A stretch of 64,000 nucleotides of DNA from Bartonella sp. HY328 (GCF_025449335.1 NZ_CP104883.1:2968501-3032500), one strand, 5' to 3'; positions 37,277-46,859 are shown, counted from the first letter of the stretch. The notes: a model not told the origin generated them from the letters alone. Program-made: numbers and translations.

Positions 37277-37954
37277 ATGGAGCTTCTCTCCGCACAAACA
37301 TTAACCGCGATCGGTCTTACCTTACGCCTTGCCATTATAACCACTCTTATATTACTCATATTAGGCATACCCTTGGCATGGTGGTTAGCGCGTTCGAAAA
37401 GCCTTTGGACAGAAGTTATTGCCACCATTGTCTCAGTGCCGTTGGTATTACCCCCAACAGTGTTAGGATTTTATCTATTGGTGGCACTTGGTCCCAATGG
37501 CCCAATTGGATGGTTTGCGCCGCTTTTTGGTTTACGCACATTTGCTTTTAGTTTTACTGGCCTTGTCATCGGTTCAGTTGTCTATTCACTACCCTTTGTT
37601 GTTCAGCCAGTGCGCAATGCTTTTGCTGCCATTGGCGATAGGCCTATGGAAGTTGCCGCAACTTTACGCCGTTCGCCATGGGCTGCATTTTGGGGCGTTG
37701 CTCTACCCCTTGCAAGACCGGGAATTTTAACCGGTGCGGTATTAGGTTTTGCCCATACGGTCGGAGAATATGGCGTTGTGTCGATGATTGGCGGCAATAC
37801 CCAGCAAACACGAGTAATTTCCACCACCATCGTACATTTAAATGAAAACCAACAATTTGATGAAGCTTATATTTTGGCTGGCCTTATGGTTGCCTTTGCC
37901 TTTTTGGTTATTTTAACCATTATGCTTATTGAAAAGAAAAAAGCGAGCCAATGA
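37277..37954 (+). CDS. modB: Molybdate ABC transporter permease
   Basis: Inner-membrane channel of the molybdate importer. The 225-residue protein has about five to six helices; the cytoplasmic EAA-like loop VAATLRRSPWAAFWGVALPLARPGIL (about 120-145) docks the ATPase. The first codons ATG GAG CTT overlap TGGATGG as ribosome site. Its stop overlaps the modC start by four bases (ATGA), showing translational coupling. Confidence 0.95.
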   Translation: MELLSAQTLTAIGLTLRLAIITTLILLILGIPLAWWLARSKSLWTEVIATIVSVPLVLPPTVLGFYLLVALGPNGPIGWFAPLFGLRTFAFSFTGLVIGSVVYSLPFVVQPVRNAFAAIGDRPMEVAATLRRSPWAAFWGVALPLARPGILTGAVLGFAHTVGEYGVVSMIGGNTQQTRVISTTIVHLNENQQFDEAYILAGLMVAFAFLVILTIMLIEKKKASQ

Positions 37955-39045
37955 AGACAGAGCAAAAAACCATAGAAGTTTGCGTTCATGGCAAGCTTGG
38001 CACATTTGATCTTGATGTCGCCTTTAAGGCCCCGATCACCGGTATAACTGCACTTTTTGGACCATCTGGCTGCGGAAAAACCAGCGTTCTTCGCGCCATT
38101 GCCGGGCTTAACCATTTAAACGGCAAAATAAGCATTGGCGATGATATATGGCAAGATGACAAGCAATTTGTACCAATTTATAAGCGAAAAATTGGCTATG
38201 TCTTTCAAGAAGCCAGCCTATTTCCTCATTTAAATGTACGCAAAAATCTATGCTACGCCTTTGATAAGTCGCTAACTGGTGCAAAGCAATATTTTGATGA
38301 AGTGGTCGATATGCTTAATATTGGGCATTTAATTGACCGTTCACCCAAAAATCTTTCTGGCGGCGAACGTCAACGCGTTGCAATAGGCCGCGCACTCCTA
38401 TCATCGCCGCAAGTATTACTGATGGATGAACCGCTATCCGCCCTTGATATGGCAACACGCACAGAGATTATGCCGTTTATTGAGCGATTGCGCGACCAAT
38501 TAAAATTACCAATATTCTATATCACCCATGACATTAATGAAGTGGAGCGCCTTGCTGATACACTTATTTTGATGGAGCAAGGCAAGTTATTAGGTGCAGG
38601 CAAATTACAAGATCTACAAGCCGATATGAGCCTTCCCCTTGCCCAGCAACGCAATGCTGCGGTTAATCTCAACGCCCACATTGATCATTGGGACGAAGAT
38701 AGCGGTTTATGTGCATTTTCGGTGAAGGGCGCGCGCTTTTTTGCCCCACTAGAAAAAACACCGCAAAGCACAGAAATGCGCATCCGTATTGCTGCAAATG
38801 ACGTTAGTATTAGCCTTCAAAACCCACAAAAAACATCAATTCTTAATGTTATTAATGCGGTTATTTTGTCAAAAACGTCAATTAATAGTCATGAAATTTT
38901 GGTTTCGCTTAGTCTTGGTGATGATAATCAAGGCGCGCATATCCTTTGCCGTCTATCACGCTATTCTTGGCAAAATTTGAATTTAAAAATTGGTATGAAA
39001 ATTTTTGCGCAAGTTAAAGGCATTGCCTTGCTTGGAATGAACTAG
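37951..39045 (+). CDS. modC: Molybdate ABC transporter ATPase
   Basis: ATP-hydrolysing subunit, 364 residues. Walker A is GPSGCGKTS (about residue 35), the signature is NLSGGERQRVAIGRALLSSP, Walker B is LLMDEPLSALD and the switch His is in FYITHDINEVERLAD. The C-terminal 100 residues (NAHIDHWDEDS...RIRIAANDVSIS) form the Mop/TOBE regulatory domain typical of ModC. Last gene of the modE-modABC unit. A weak hairpin (39063-39077) lies behind it. Confidence 0.95.
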   Translation: MKTEQKTIEVCVHGKLGTFDLDVAFKAPITGITALFGPSGCGKTSVLRAIAGLNHLNGKISIGDDIWQDDKQFVPIYKRKIGYVFQEASLFPHLNVRKNLCYAFDKSLTGAKQYFDEVVDMLNIGHLIDRSPKNLSGGERQRVAIGRALLSSPQVLLMDEPLSALDMATRTEIMPFIERLRDQLKLPIFYITHDINEVERLADTLILMEQGKLLGAGKLQDLQADMSLPLAQQRNAAVNLNAHIDHWDEDSGLCAFSVKGARFFAPLEKTPQSTEMRIRIAANDVSISLQNPQKTSILNVINAVILSKTSINSHEILVSLSLGDDNQGAHILCRLSRYSWQNLNLKIGMKIFAQVKGIALLGMN

Positions 39046-39178
39046 CAACTCGCCATATGCACCATAGAAAGACTATGATGTTTTTCGATTATACTAAAAT
39101 TCTTGTTAAATTCCATATTTGAGCCACTACCAAAGTCAGCGCTTTTAAAAATGAATGCAAAACATTTTTACCCGCATT

Positions 39179-39218
39179 TAGAGCGCATTTCGATCTGATT
39201 GGATCAGATCTGCGCTCA
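39179..39218. repeat. RIME-like palindromic repeat (copy 2, module B only)
   Basis: TAGAGCGC-A-TTTCGATCTGAT-TGG-ATCAGATC-T-GCGCTCA closely matches module B at 32154-32194. It marks the left edge of the A+T-rich accessory island. Confidence 0.75.
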
Positions 39219-39280
39219 AATGGGCGGTGCAGAAATTAGCTGCAGAGTAGATTAAATGGTGCAATAGGAGATTGTTTAAA

Positions 39281-39664
39281 ATGATAGAGAAAAGAATTAA
39301 ATATCAACTATCAGAAATTATCGAGTATTTCATAAAACGCGGTGTTTCAGATCAAGATATTGATGATATTGGCCTAACTAAGAATTTATATAGTGCCAAT
39401 ACAGATGACCCACTTAAACCTGATACCATATGTTATATTGATGACAGAACATATTTTGATGAGGAAGCAGATGATGATCTAGAGCATTATCCTGACTTTG
39501 TTGTTAAAAATCATTTGGAATTTTGTTATGATGGTCAACAATTTCTTGATGTTTTAACCAGTGTTTTTATGCAATTGCAAAAACCTACAATACAAAATTG
39601 CGTTGATGCACTTAATTATTATAATGAACGTGATGATTTTTTAGATTTTGGAGATGAAAATTAA
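39281..39664 (+). CDS. Small acidic protein of unknown function, possible immunity-type protein
   Basis: Not recognised. A 127-residue acidic, helical protein (MIEKRIKYQLSEIIEYFI, then a D/E-rich centre YFDEEADDDLEHYPDFVV and a helical C-terminus ending DDFLDFGDEN). Size and charge are like small immunity proteins of polymorphic toxins, but no toxin is next to it and the DUF262 gene follows after a 220-base gap. The ATG at 39281 has AGGAG ten bases upstream. Base composition is lower in G+C than neighbours by eye. Confidence 0.6.
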   Translation: MIEKRIKYQLSEIIEYFIKRGVSDQDIDDIGLTKNLYSANTDDPLKPDTICYIDDRTYFDEEADDDLEHYPDFVVKNHLEFCYDGQQFLDVLTSVFMQLQKPTIQNCVDALNYYNERDDFLDFGDEN

Positions 39665-39884
39665 TTTTGCTTGCAAATATTATTTCTAGGTTGAGCTATT
39701 GTAATTATACGCGTTTTAATGTGTATAACTCATGAAAAAGGTTTTAAACATAGAGCATGGTATTTAAAATTATAGGTTTTAATGATCAAAATATTTTTTA
39801 TGAATGAAAAGAAGATTACTTGCAATATTTTGCTGCTAAGTGCTATTTATTGTTATTTTTAAAATATTTTATAGAGAATGTATT

Positions 39885-40970
39885 ATGGATGAAATTATAA
39901 AAAACGACACTGATGACGAAATTAAACTCGAAGAAGAGATTGATGAAGTACCTCTTGTTGAATTTGATATTTCTGTAATTCCTGCTGACCCCAGTTTAGA
40001 ATTATTAGTTTCTAAATTGGAACGCGATGATATTATTATTCCATTCTATCAAAGGCGATTTGTTTGGAAAATTGAGCAAGCATCTCGCTTAATAGAATCC
40101 TTTCTTATGGGGCTTCCGGTACCGCAAGTATTTTTTTATATAAATGATGAAAATCAATACGAAGTTATAGACGGACAACAAAGACTTTTATCCGTTAAGT
40201 ATTTTTTTGAAGGATATTTTGGAGAACCTGACAACCAAAATAAACACCAAGTTTTTAAATTAAAAGGATTGTCTGATCTTTCGGCATATAATGGTAAAAC
40301 ATTTTCAGATTTAGCGCCAAAAGATCAGAGAAAACTTAGGAATGCAACCCTTCGTACCATTAGTATAAGGCAATTAAGCCCAAGCTCACAGAATGACAGT
40401 GTTTTTCATATTTTTGAGCGATTGAATACTGGTGGTACGCAATTAAGACCGCAAGAAATAAGAAATGCTGTCTATAGAGGAAATATTGTAAACGAATTAA
40501 AGACACTAAATTCAGATTCTAATTGGCAAAGTATTTTAGGACTAAATAAGCCAGATAAAAACCAAAAAGATATTGAGCTTTTACTTCGTTTGTTTGCTTT
40601 ATTTCAAAATTGGCAAAACTACGAAAGCCCAATGGTTAAATTCTTAAATATACAAATGGCAGAGAATAGAGATTTTTCTTCAAAACGAGCCATTTTATTT
40701 AAAGAAAGGTTTCCTTTAGTTGCTAAATTAGTTAAACAAAATATAGAAAACCCATTTAGACCAAGGCGTGTATTAAATATAGCTATTTTGGAAACTATAA
40801 TGGTATCTCTTTTGGAGATTAATGATGTATTAGATGTTAACGTTAATCAATATTATGATAATTTAATTAAAAAAACAGAATTTCTTGATCTTATAAAGAG
40901 TGATGGCACCACAAAAACTTTTGGTTTACGTAATCGTATAGAATATGCAAAAAAACAATTAATTAAATAG
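39885..40970 (+). CDS. DUF262 domain protein (ParB/GmrS-like NTPase domain)
   Basis: 361-residue protein with a DUF262 N-terminal domain, related to the ParB-like fold of the GmrS part of type IV restriction proteins. Visible motifs: FYQRRFVWKIEQASRLIESFLMGLPVP (QRxFVW at 56-61), QYEVIDGQQRLLSV (DGQQR at 96-100) and FHIFERLNTGGTQLRPQEIRNAV. No DUF1524 His-Asn-His nuclease domain follows, so it is the standalone form. Start 39885 (ATG GAT GAA) gives an acidic N-terminal tail. The next gene begins only 10 bases after its stop, so they are one operon. Confidence 0.85.
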   Translation: MDEIIKNDTDDEIKLEEEIDEVPLVEFDISVIPADPSLELLVSKLERDDIIIPFYQRRFVWKIEQASRLIESFLMGLPVPQVFFYINDENQYEVIDGQQRLLSVKYFFEGYFGEPDNQNKHQVFKLKGLSDLSAYNGKTFSDLAPKDQRKLRNATLRTISIRQLSPSSQNDSVFHIFERLNTGGTQLRPQEIRNAVYRGNIVNELKTLNSDSNWQSILGLNKPDKNQKDIELLLRLFALFQNWQNYESPMVKFLNIQMAENRDFSSKRAILFKERFPLVAKLVKQNIENPFRPRRVLNIAILETIMVSLLEINDVLDVNVNQYYDNLIKKTEFLDLIKSDGTTKTFGLRNRIEYAKKQLIK

Positions 40971-40980
40971 TTAGTGTATT

Positions 40981-41556
40981 ATGTTTAGGTTAGACTTAAA
41001 TCAACATTTTATAAAACCTTTTGAATTGGCTCGCCATATTAATGATTTTGTTCCTTATGATTTAAATCCAAAACATTATAGTAGTGTTAAAAAATTTAGG
41101 GCGGCATCATTTAAAGCAGAAATACTTAGGTCGGAATTAGCGGGACTTTTACTTATATCAGTTTGTGCGTCATATGAAAATTGTATAAAAATGATAATGC
41201 ATGATTATGCTGATAAAGTTGGTACAACATTTTCACGATACATAGAGCGAAGGTATGAAAATTTGAGTAGCCGAATTCGACTTCATCAACTCAATGAATT
41301 ATGTCAAAGTTTTGGAGATGAAATAGTCTATACTTTTAAGGATGAAATCAAGAAAAAGAAACAAAAATATATACTTAAAGGGATTGCCCTCGAAGGTCAG
41401 TATCATGAACTTTTAAATTTGCGAAACAACTATGCTCATACGGCTACCCATAAATTTAAGTTAACCATAGAAGATATTATGAAAAAACATAGAATAGGAA
41501 TTCAAGTTATTGTAGCGTTTAATAAATCTTTTCATTGCCATAAATTAAGATTATAG
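40981..41556 (+). CDS. HEPN-like domain protein paired with DUF262 protein
   Basis: 191-residue, all-helical small protein. LEGQYHELLNLRNNYAHTATHKF contains R148-N-N-Y-A-H153, the R-x4-H motif of HEPN ribonucleases; the preceding AGLLLISVCASYENCIKMIM helix is also typical of the MAE_28990/RiboL-PSP-type HEPN families. The sequence thus suggests an RNase partner for the DUF262 protein. It could instead be a catalytically inactive or RNA-binding HEPN. Very A+T-rich, ten bases after the DUF262 stop, no known antitoxin beyond that partner. Confidence 0.75.
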   Translation: MFRLDLNQHFIKPFELARHINDFVPYDLNPKHYSSVKKFRAASFKAEILRSELAGLLLISVCASYENCIKMIMHDYADKVGTTFSRYIERRYENLSSRIRLHQLNELCQSFGDEIVYTFKDEIKKKKQKYILKGIALEGQYHELLNLRNNYAHTATHKFKLTIEDIMKKHRIGIQVIVAFNKSFHCHKLRL

Positions 41557-41730
41557 ATCATTGTCGCAAATTCTAAATTAGACGCATTTATGTCTTGAAT
41601 GATTGAAAGCCAGCACTTTGTACCAATTGCTTTTAATCTTCTTTATAAAATCTATATGTTCCTAAAACGAAACGCTTTTGAGAAAAAATTGCCCAAATTT
41701 GCTATTTTTATGTCTTCTTGAAAAATTGGT

Positions 41731-42126
41731 TTAATGTTCAAACTTGTTTTGCAAATTATCAAGCTGGCGGCGATCGCGCTTGGTTGGGCGCGGCCCTGTT
41801 TGGGTTTGCGCTTCCAATGCTTGGCGGGCTAACTTTTCTTCCATAGTTTCAACTGGCGTTAAATCTTGATATAATTTTTGCGCTTCTACAGCCGGACCTC
41901 GACGCTCGCCAAGAGCAGTAATTTTAATTGTTTTTATTCTTTGATTATAGCTAATCGTCAAGACATCATCAGCTTTAACCAAATATGATGCCTTGTCGAT
42001 TTTCTGTTTGTTTACTCGGATTTTACCGCTATTAGCAAGCTCCGCTGCCAGACTACGCGATTTTAATAAACGGCTGAAAAACAGCCATTTATCAATTCTC
42101 AACCTACCTGGCAGCTGCTCACTCAT
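41731..42126 (-). CDS. RNA-binding S4 domain protein (Hsp15-like)
   Basis: Small 131-residue protein with an N-terminal S4 domain, LRIDKWLFFSRLLKSRSLAAELANSGKIRVNKQKIDKASYLV, and a basic C-terminus (TGPRPTKRDRRQLDNL). In E. coli Hsp15 of this type rescues stalled 50S subunits carrying peptidyl-tRNA. Its start overlaps the helicase stop by four bases (ATGA on the minus strand), so both are translated together. Many relatives have fdxA and carD next in this order; here the A+T-rich island comes instead. Confidence 0.9.
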   Translation of the reverse strand: MSEQLPGRLRIDKWLFFSRLLKSRSLAAELANSGKIRVNKQKIDKASYLVKADDVLTISYNQRIKTIKITALGERRGPAVEAQKLYQDLTPVETMEEKLARQALEAQTQTGPRPTKRDRRQLDNLQNKFEH

Positions 42127-45100
42127 TTTTTTAACTGGTCACGCAATGCTGCTAATTTTGCAAAAGGTGAATCTGGATCCATGGCTTTTGCTGGCTCATT
42201 ATTGCGAGCTTTGTTGAAATCTTTTGGCTTATTATTAGCGCGGCGTTCATTATTGTTGCGACGATCATGATTGCGACCGTCTTTATTAAACTCACGCTTT
42301 TCGCCAGATCTATCTTGATTTGATTTATCTTGGCGATTTCTATCATAACGTGGCTTATCAGAACGAGCCTGTTGCTCACCACTTGCTTCACCTGTAGCGG
42401 CTTGCGGCTTGCGGTCAAATTTCTTTTTACCATCATTGCGGTTATTGTTATCGCGCGGCTTGTGCGGACGATTTTCCTGACGGCCCTGATAGCGCCAAAG
42501 CAACATCATCTTGACATTTTCAACCGGCTTTTCTGCTTCGGTCTCTGCAACTTCAGCAGTTGTTTCAGCAACAACTGGTTGGCTTTCAAGATTTGCCCAC
42601 ATTGGGCCAACTGGTTCAGCATCTAATGCTAGCGCAGCGGCTACTGGCTCTGCACCTTCATTAAGCTTGGCTTCAACTTCTGCCACACTAATGGAGTGAG
42701 AACGATAGCCAAGATTTTTAAGTACATCTTCCATATCAGCATGGCTTGCACCCAAAATCGACATCATCGCAGGTGTTACAATGAATTGGCGGCCATCAAA
42801 TGCGCCTTCTGGTCTTGGACCTGTGTCCTCACGCCAAGCTAAAGCAGGACGAATAAGATCAGCCAAACGCTCAAGGATATCAACGCGCACTGCACGCTTA
42901 CCAAGAATACGATATCCAGCAAGACGATAAAACTCTGGGTTAAATTCGCCATTAACTTCAATAGAAGTACGACCAGCAGCCATGGTCTGGATAATATCGC
43001 CATAACCTGGTTGATCTTTAGCATCATTTTGCAAAGCCCAAAGCATCGTTATTGCTTGTGCTGGTGCTGGCTTTAAAAGCGCAGGAATAAAAATGTGATA
43101 GGCACCAAAACGCACACCAAGACGGCGAAGTGCAGCACGCGAATCTTGATCCAAGCTTTTTACATCATTAGCAATGTCGCGCCGTGGCAATACGCCAAGC
43201 TGCTCAACCAACTGGAAAGCAATACCGCGAGTGATACCAATTAAGGCATCAGCATTGATAAGATCGAAAAGTGGCTTTAATGCTGTTTCAAAATGGAAAG
43301 CAACAAAACGGGAAACGCGGTCATTGACCTTGTCACGCTGTGCACCCTGCAATTGCTCATCAGCCAGCAAAACAATGCGTGGCTTTAAAAATTCATCACC
43401 ACTCACCAGAGTTGCAATCGGTTGACCAACCCAACGGACGATGCCGTCCGATGCCAGCGTCAAATCACCATTAGCACATGCACTAAGCCTTTCAGCCCGC
43501 GCATCATATTCAGGTGCTAATGCTTTTTGCGCTGCCGCTCTCACCGCTTTGGCATCACTGCCTTCGGCAGCTTTGTCCATGGTGAAACGGAAGCCTTCCA
43601 AATGTCCAACATGGTGACCTTCTACTAGAACATCACCGGTTTGCGAAATTTCGGCATCTATCATTGTATTCTCTCTCAGCCGTTTCATCAGAACGCTTGT
43701 TCTGCGGTCTACAAATCGTTTCGTCAACCTCTCATGCAGCGCATCAGACAATTTATCTTCAATTTCCCGCGTTTTTTCTTGCCAATGTTGCGGATCTGCC
43801 AACCATTTAGGTCGATGAGAGACATAAGTCCAGGTCCGAATCTGCGCAATGCGGTGTGATAAAGTATCAATATCGCCATCTGTACGATTAGCAAGTGCTA
43901 CCTGAGATGCAACATAATTTTCATCAACTACACCAAATTCTACCACATCACGGAACAATGTGGCAATAATGTCGGCATGTTGGGCGGGGGCAATCTTTCG
44001 ATAGTCGGGAAGCGCGCAGATATCCCATAGCAATTTGACTTCATCACTACCCTTTATACGACGGATAATCGATTCGTCTTGGGCCAAATAGCTAAGCGCA
44101 CGAGCATCAACGGCTGGCATTGCCTTAACCAGACCGTCAATTGGGGATGGAGTATCAAGGGAGCGAATTAAATTTCCAATTGAGCTAAAATCCATATTGG
44201 CAGTACGCCATTGCATGACTTTAACAGGATCAAAATAGCTACCTTCAATTTTTTCAATGAGTTCTGCTTCAAGCGGAGCAACTCGTCCAGTAACGCCAAA
44301 AGTGCCATCCCGTAAATGACGACCTGCACGCCCTGCAATTTGCGCAAGTTCGCTTGGATTTAAATCACGATATTGAAAACCGTCAAATTTTCGAGTTTGA
44401 GCAAAAGCCACATGATCGACATCAAGATTAAGCCCCATGCCAATCGCATCAGTTGCAACCAAATAATCTACATCGCCAGATTGGTAAAGCTCTACCTGTG
44501 CATTGCGCGTGCGCGGCGACAAAGCACCCATAACAACCGCAGCTCCGCCTCTTTGCCGGCGAATAAATTCTGCAATAGCATAGACTTCATCGGCAGTAAA
44601 AGCCACGATGGCAGAACGTCTTGGCAGCCGTGCAATTTTTTTTGAGCCACTATAGGTTAGTTGCGACAGCCTTGGCCGCGATGCCACGCTAAGCCCGCGC
44701 AAAAGCTTTTCCAAAACACCACGCATGGTTAAGGCGCCAAGAAGCAAAGTTTCTTGGCGTCCACGTAAGTGCAAAATTCTATCGGTAAAAATATGGCCGC
44801 GCTCTAAATCATTGGCAAGCTGCACTTCATCAATTGCAACGAACGCAGCATTGGTCTCGCGCGGCATTGCTTCCACCGTGCATACAGAATAGCGGGCTTT
44901 AGGTGGTTGGATTTTTTCTTCACCAGTTACCAGTGAAACCTTGTCTGCACCAATTTTCTCGCAAATGCGCGTATAGACCTCACGCGCCAACAATCGTAAC
45001 GGCAAACCAATAATGCCGCTATCATGCGCCAACATCCGCTCTATCGCAAGATGCGTCTTTCCTGTATTGGTTGGCCCCAACACTGCCATGACATTACGGC

Positions 45101-45140
45101 CAGAAAAAACAAGGGGGGTATTCCCCATTGGCAACTCCAA
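42123..45140 (-). CDS. SUV3-like DEAD/DEAH-box RNA helicase
   Basis: 1005-residue superfamily 2 helicase. Walker A is LGPTNTGKTHLAIERML (22-30), motif II AIDEVQLAND, motif III-like LLLGALTMRG, helicase C domain with YLVATDAIGMGLNLDVDHVAF and QIAGRAGRHLRDG. The C-terminal 150 residues are disordered and rich in Arg, Asn, Lys and Asp (RYDRNRQDKSNQDRSGEKRE), fitting an RNA-binding tail. The SUV3 family unwinds RNA in degradation complexes. An in-frame ATG four codons in (MGNTPLV) could be the true start. Coupled to the S4 gene. Confidence 0.92.
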   Translation of the reverse strand: MELPMGNTPLVFSGRNVMAVLGPTNTGKTHLAIERMLAHDSGIIGLPLRLLAREVYTRICEKIGADKVSLVTGEEKIQPPKARYSVCTVEAMPRETNAAFVAIDEVQLANDLERGHIFTDRILHLRGRQETLLLGALTMRGVLEKLLRGLSVASRPRLSQLTYSGSKKIARLPRRSAIVAFTADEVYAIAEFIRRQRGGAAVVMGALSPRTRNAQVELYQSGDVDYLVATDAIGMGLNLDVDHVAFAQTRKFDGFQYRDLNPSELAQIAGRAGRHLRDGTFGVTGRVAPLEAELIEKIEGSYFDPVKVMQWRTANMDFSSIGNLIRSLDTPSPIDGLVKAMPAVDARALSYLAQDESIIRRIKGSDEVKLLWDICALPDYRKIAPAQHADIIATLFRDVVEFGVVDENYVASQVALANRTDGDIDTLSHRIAQIRTWTYVSHRPKWLADPQHWQEKTREIEDKLSDALHERLTKRFVDRRTSVLMKRLRENTMIDAEISQTGDVLVEGHHVGHLEGFRFTMDKAAEGSDAKAVRAAAQKALAPEYDARAERLSACANGDLTLASDGIVRWVGQPIATLVSGDEFLKPRIVLLADEQLQGAQRDKVNDRVSRFVAFHFETALKPLFDLINADALIGITRGIAFQLVEQLGVLPRRDIANDVKSLDQDSRAALRRLGVRFGAYHIFIPALLKPAPAQAITMLWALQNDAKDQPGYGDIIQTMAAGRTSIEVNGEFNPEFYRLAGYRILGKRAVRVDILERLADLIRPALAWREDTGPRPEGAFDGRQFIVTPAMMSILGASHADMEDVLKNLGYRSHSISVAEVEAKLNEGAEPVAAALALDAEPVGPMWANLESQPVVAETTAEVAETEAEKPVENVKMMLLWRYQGRQENRPHKPRDNNNRNDGKKKFDRKPQAATGEASGEQQARSDKPRYDRNRQDKSNQDRSGEKREFNKDGRNHDRRNNNERRANNKPKDFNKARNNEPAKAMDPDSPFAKLAALRDQLKK

Positions 45141-45458
45141 TTTTTGAAAAGGCCGTTAAGTCAATGACTTGCGGCCTTATCGCGCTTTTTAAAACTATAT
45201 TTGCATTTTATCAACACAAGGGTTTTTCAGCACTATCCTAATTATAATTATTAGACATTTTAATGTTTCATTTATGTTAAAACATTTAAAATTCAATATC
45301 TTTTAAATCAAATACTTAACTGAAACATGAAACAATAAAAAAACCGACTTATCGTCGGTTTTTTTTTAATTCTATCAGTCAACTCAAAATGAACCTGCTT
45401 ACTTAGCTTAAATCTAAACTGTAAAGAGAATCAATTCTAATGAAAACCCAATAAAGAA
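45141..45458. other. Gap between the helicase promoter and rpmF
   Basis: Holds the bidirectional terminator at 45336-45367 and otherwise only A+T-rich sequence; the helicase promoter is presumably here. Confidence 0.45.
45336..45367 (-). terminator. Rho-independent terminator of rpmF
   Basis: A seven-base A run, then aaccgac paired with gtcggtt and a run of eight or more T's; on the minus strand it follows rpmF by 90 bases, with a T run too. Usable in both directions. Confidence 0.85.
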
Positions 45459-45638
45459 TTAAGCCTTAGGTGTAAGAACTTGACGACCGCGATACATACC
45501 AGTCTTAAGATCGATATGATGTGGACGACGTAATTCACCTGAAGTCTTATCTTCAATATAAGTAGGTGTCTTGAGGGCATCAGCTGAACGGCGCATACCG
45601 CGCTTTGAAGGTGATGTTTTTCTTTTAGGTACTGCCAT
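45459..45638 (-). CDS. rpmF: 50S ribosomal protein L32
   Basis: 59-residue ribosomal protein, start MAVPKRKTSPSKRGMRR, centre TPTYIEDKTSGELRRPHH, end RGRQVLTPKA. The zinc-binding cysteines of some L32 proteins are absent, as in other alphaproteobacteria. It is too short for ordinary ORF cut-offs but is clear from both ends. A terminator follows, and mtgA lies 185 bases downstream on the same strand coordinates (upstream in transcription). Confidence 0.97.
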   Translation of the reverse strand: MAVPKRKTSPSKRGMRRSADALKTPTYIEDKTSGELRRPHHIDLKTGMYRGRQVLTPKA

Positions 45639-45823
45639 GGATCTATGCTCCGAATTCGTTCAAACACATTGAAGCGTGGCCATGAAAGCCTGACTCGCCC
45701 AATATAATTCACAAAGTTTGGGACGCTATACACTGATTAAAGCAATTTGACCAGCCAAAAGGTGTATTTTTTTAAAAAACTCCCAATAAAACACCTATTT
45801 TTTTGTAAAATAGCGATTATATT

Positions 45824-46501
45824 TTAATTTACACAAGCAATATAAGCACCAGAATTGCGCGCACGCGATTCAAAAACCCGTGCCAATTGGCTCATACCCG
45901 GACCTGGCTTTGCAGGATTGCGTGTATGGGGATTGGGTAATGCCGCCGCCAGCAAAGCTCCTTGCCTTGGCGTTAAATTGCTAGATGAACGATTAAAATA
46001 ATGGCGTGATGCAGCCTCTGCGCCATAAATTCCAGGCCCCCATTCAGCAATATTTAAATAAATTTCCATAGTACGCTGTTTTGTCAGTAAAATATTAGCG
46101 CCAAGGGCAATGGGGATCTCAATCGCTTTGCGCAAATAGGAACGATCTTGCCAAAGAAAAAGGTTTTTTACCATTTGCATAGTAATGGTGGAAGCACCAC
46201 GATTTGGCCCACCATCATTATCCAAAACATCGCCCAAAGCATCCCAATCAACGCCGTTATGACTGCAAAATTTTCCATCTTCAGCCATCATTACCGCATT
46301 TACCAAATTAGGTGAAATAGCTGAGATTGGAACCCATTGGCGATCATAGCCACGCAATAAAACAACATCACGTAGCATTAAAGTAGAAATTGGCTTGATA
46401 AAGGGTAAATTATAAAAGAGAAGCAAGACAAAAGGCAAGAGCAGTAAGAGAATCAGGCCAAGGACAATCTTTTTAAAAAAAGTTTTCTTAGATTTCCCCA
46501 T
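45824..46501 (-). CDS. mtgA: Monofunctional biosynthetic peptidoglycan transglycosylase
   Basis: Membrane-anchored glycosyltransferase that polymerises lipid II glycan strands. The 225-residue form starts MGKSKKTFFKK, followed by one helix (about 12-35) and the GT51 domain: NAVMMAEDGKFCSHNGVDWDAL (catalytic Glu in EDGKF), GASTITMQMVKNLFLW and EIYLNIAEWGPGIYGAEAASRHYF. A longer frame to 46636 adds 45 residues without family similarity. It is divergent from ispA; rpmF is downstream of it on the same strand. Confidence 0.93.
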   Translation of the reverse strand: MGKSKKTFFKKIVLGLILLLLLPFVLLLFYNLPFIKPISTLMLRDVVLLRGYDRQWVPISAISPNLVNAVMMAEDGKFCSHNGVDWDALGDVLDNDGGPNRGASTITMQMVKNLFLWQDRSYLRKAIEIPIALGANILLTKQRTMEIYLNIAEWGPGIYGAEAASRHYFNRSSSNLTPRQGALLAAALPNPHTRNPAKPGPGMSQLARVFESRARNSGAYIACVN

Positions 46502-46859
46502 GCTCCTTATCTCATCCTTATCAAGCAACAATGAAAAATTCCTTTTATTTGCAATGATCTTGGCAATACTGCTTGATTTTAAGGGGTTTATCTGGCGGCT
46601 GCAAGGCCATGACCGCTTTGGCTTACTAGGCCCCATGCTTGTTCAAACACGATAGATTCACCTTTTATCAATTACTCATTCGCTTATGTTCTTTTACCTA
46701 AATGACCACCTACTGCAAAGATATTTTTTAATCTTAACAGCTATCAAAAGGAAATGGCGATTTGCAAATTTAACTGCGAACTTATTTATAGTATTTTTTA
46801 AATTTTCTAGTATTAATAAATTGGCCTTTATACCACCTTTTCAAATATAATGTGAGACA
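46502..46859. other. Divergent promoter region between mtgA and ispA
   Basis: About 360 A+T-rich bases. The part nearest mtgA is an open frame (to 46636) that I judge non-coding. No hairpin or RNA recognised. Confidence 0.4.

Noticed and set aside
45437..45733. 98-codon minus-strand frame covering rpmF
   Set aside because: It is in another frame from the true L32 protein at 45459-45638, whose sequence is unmistakable.
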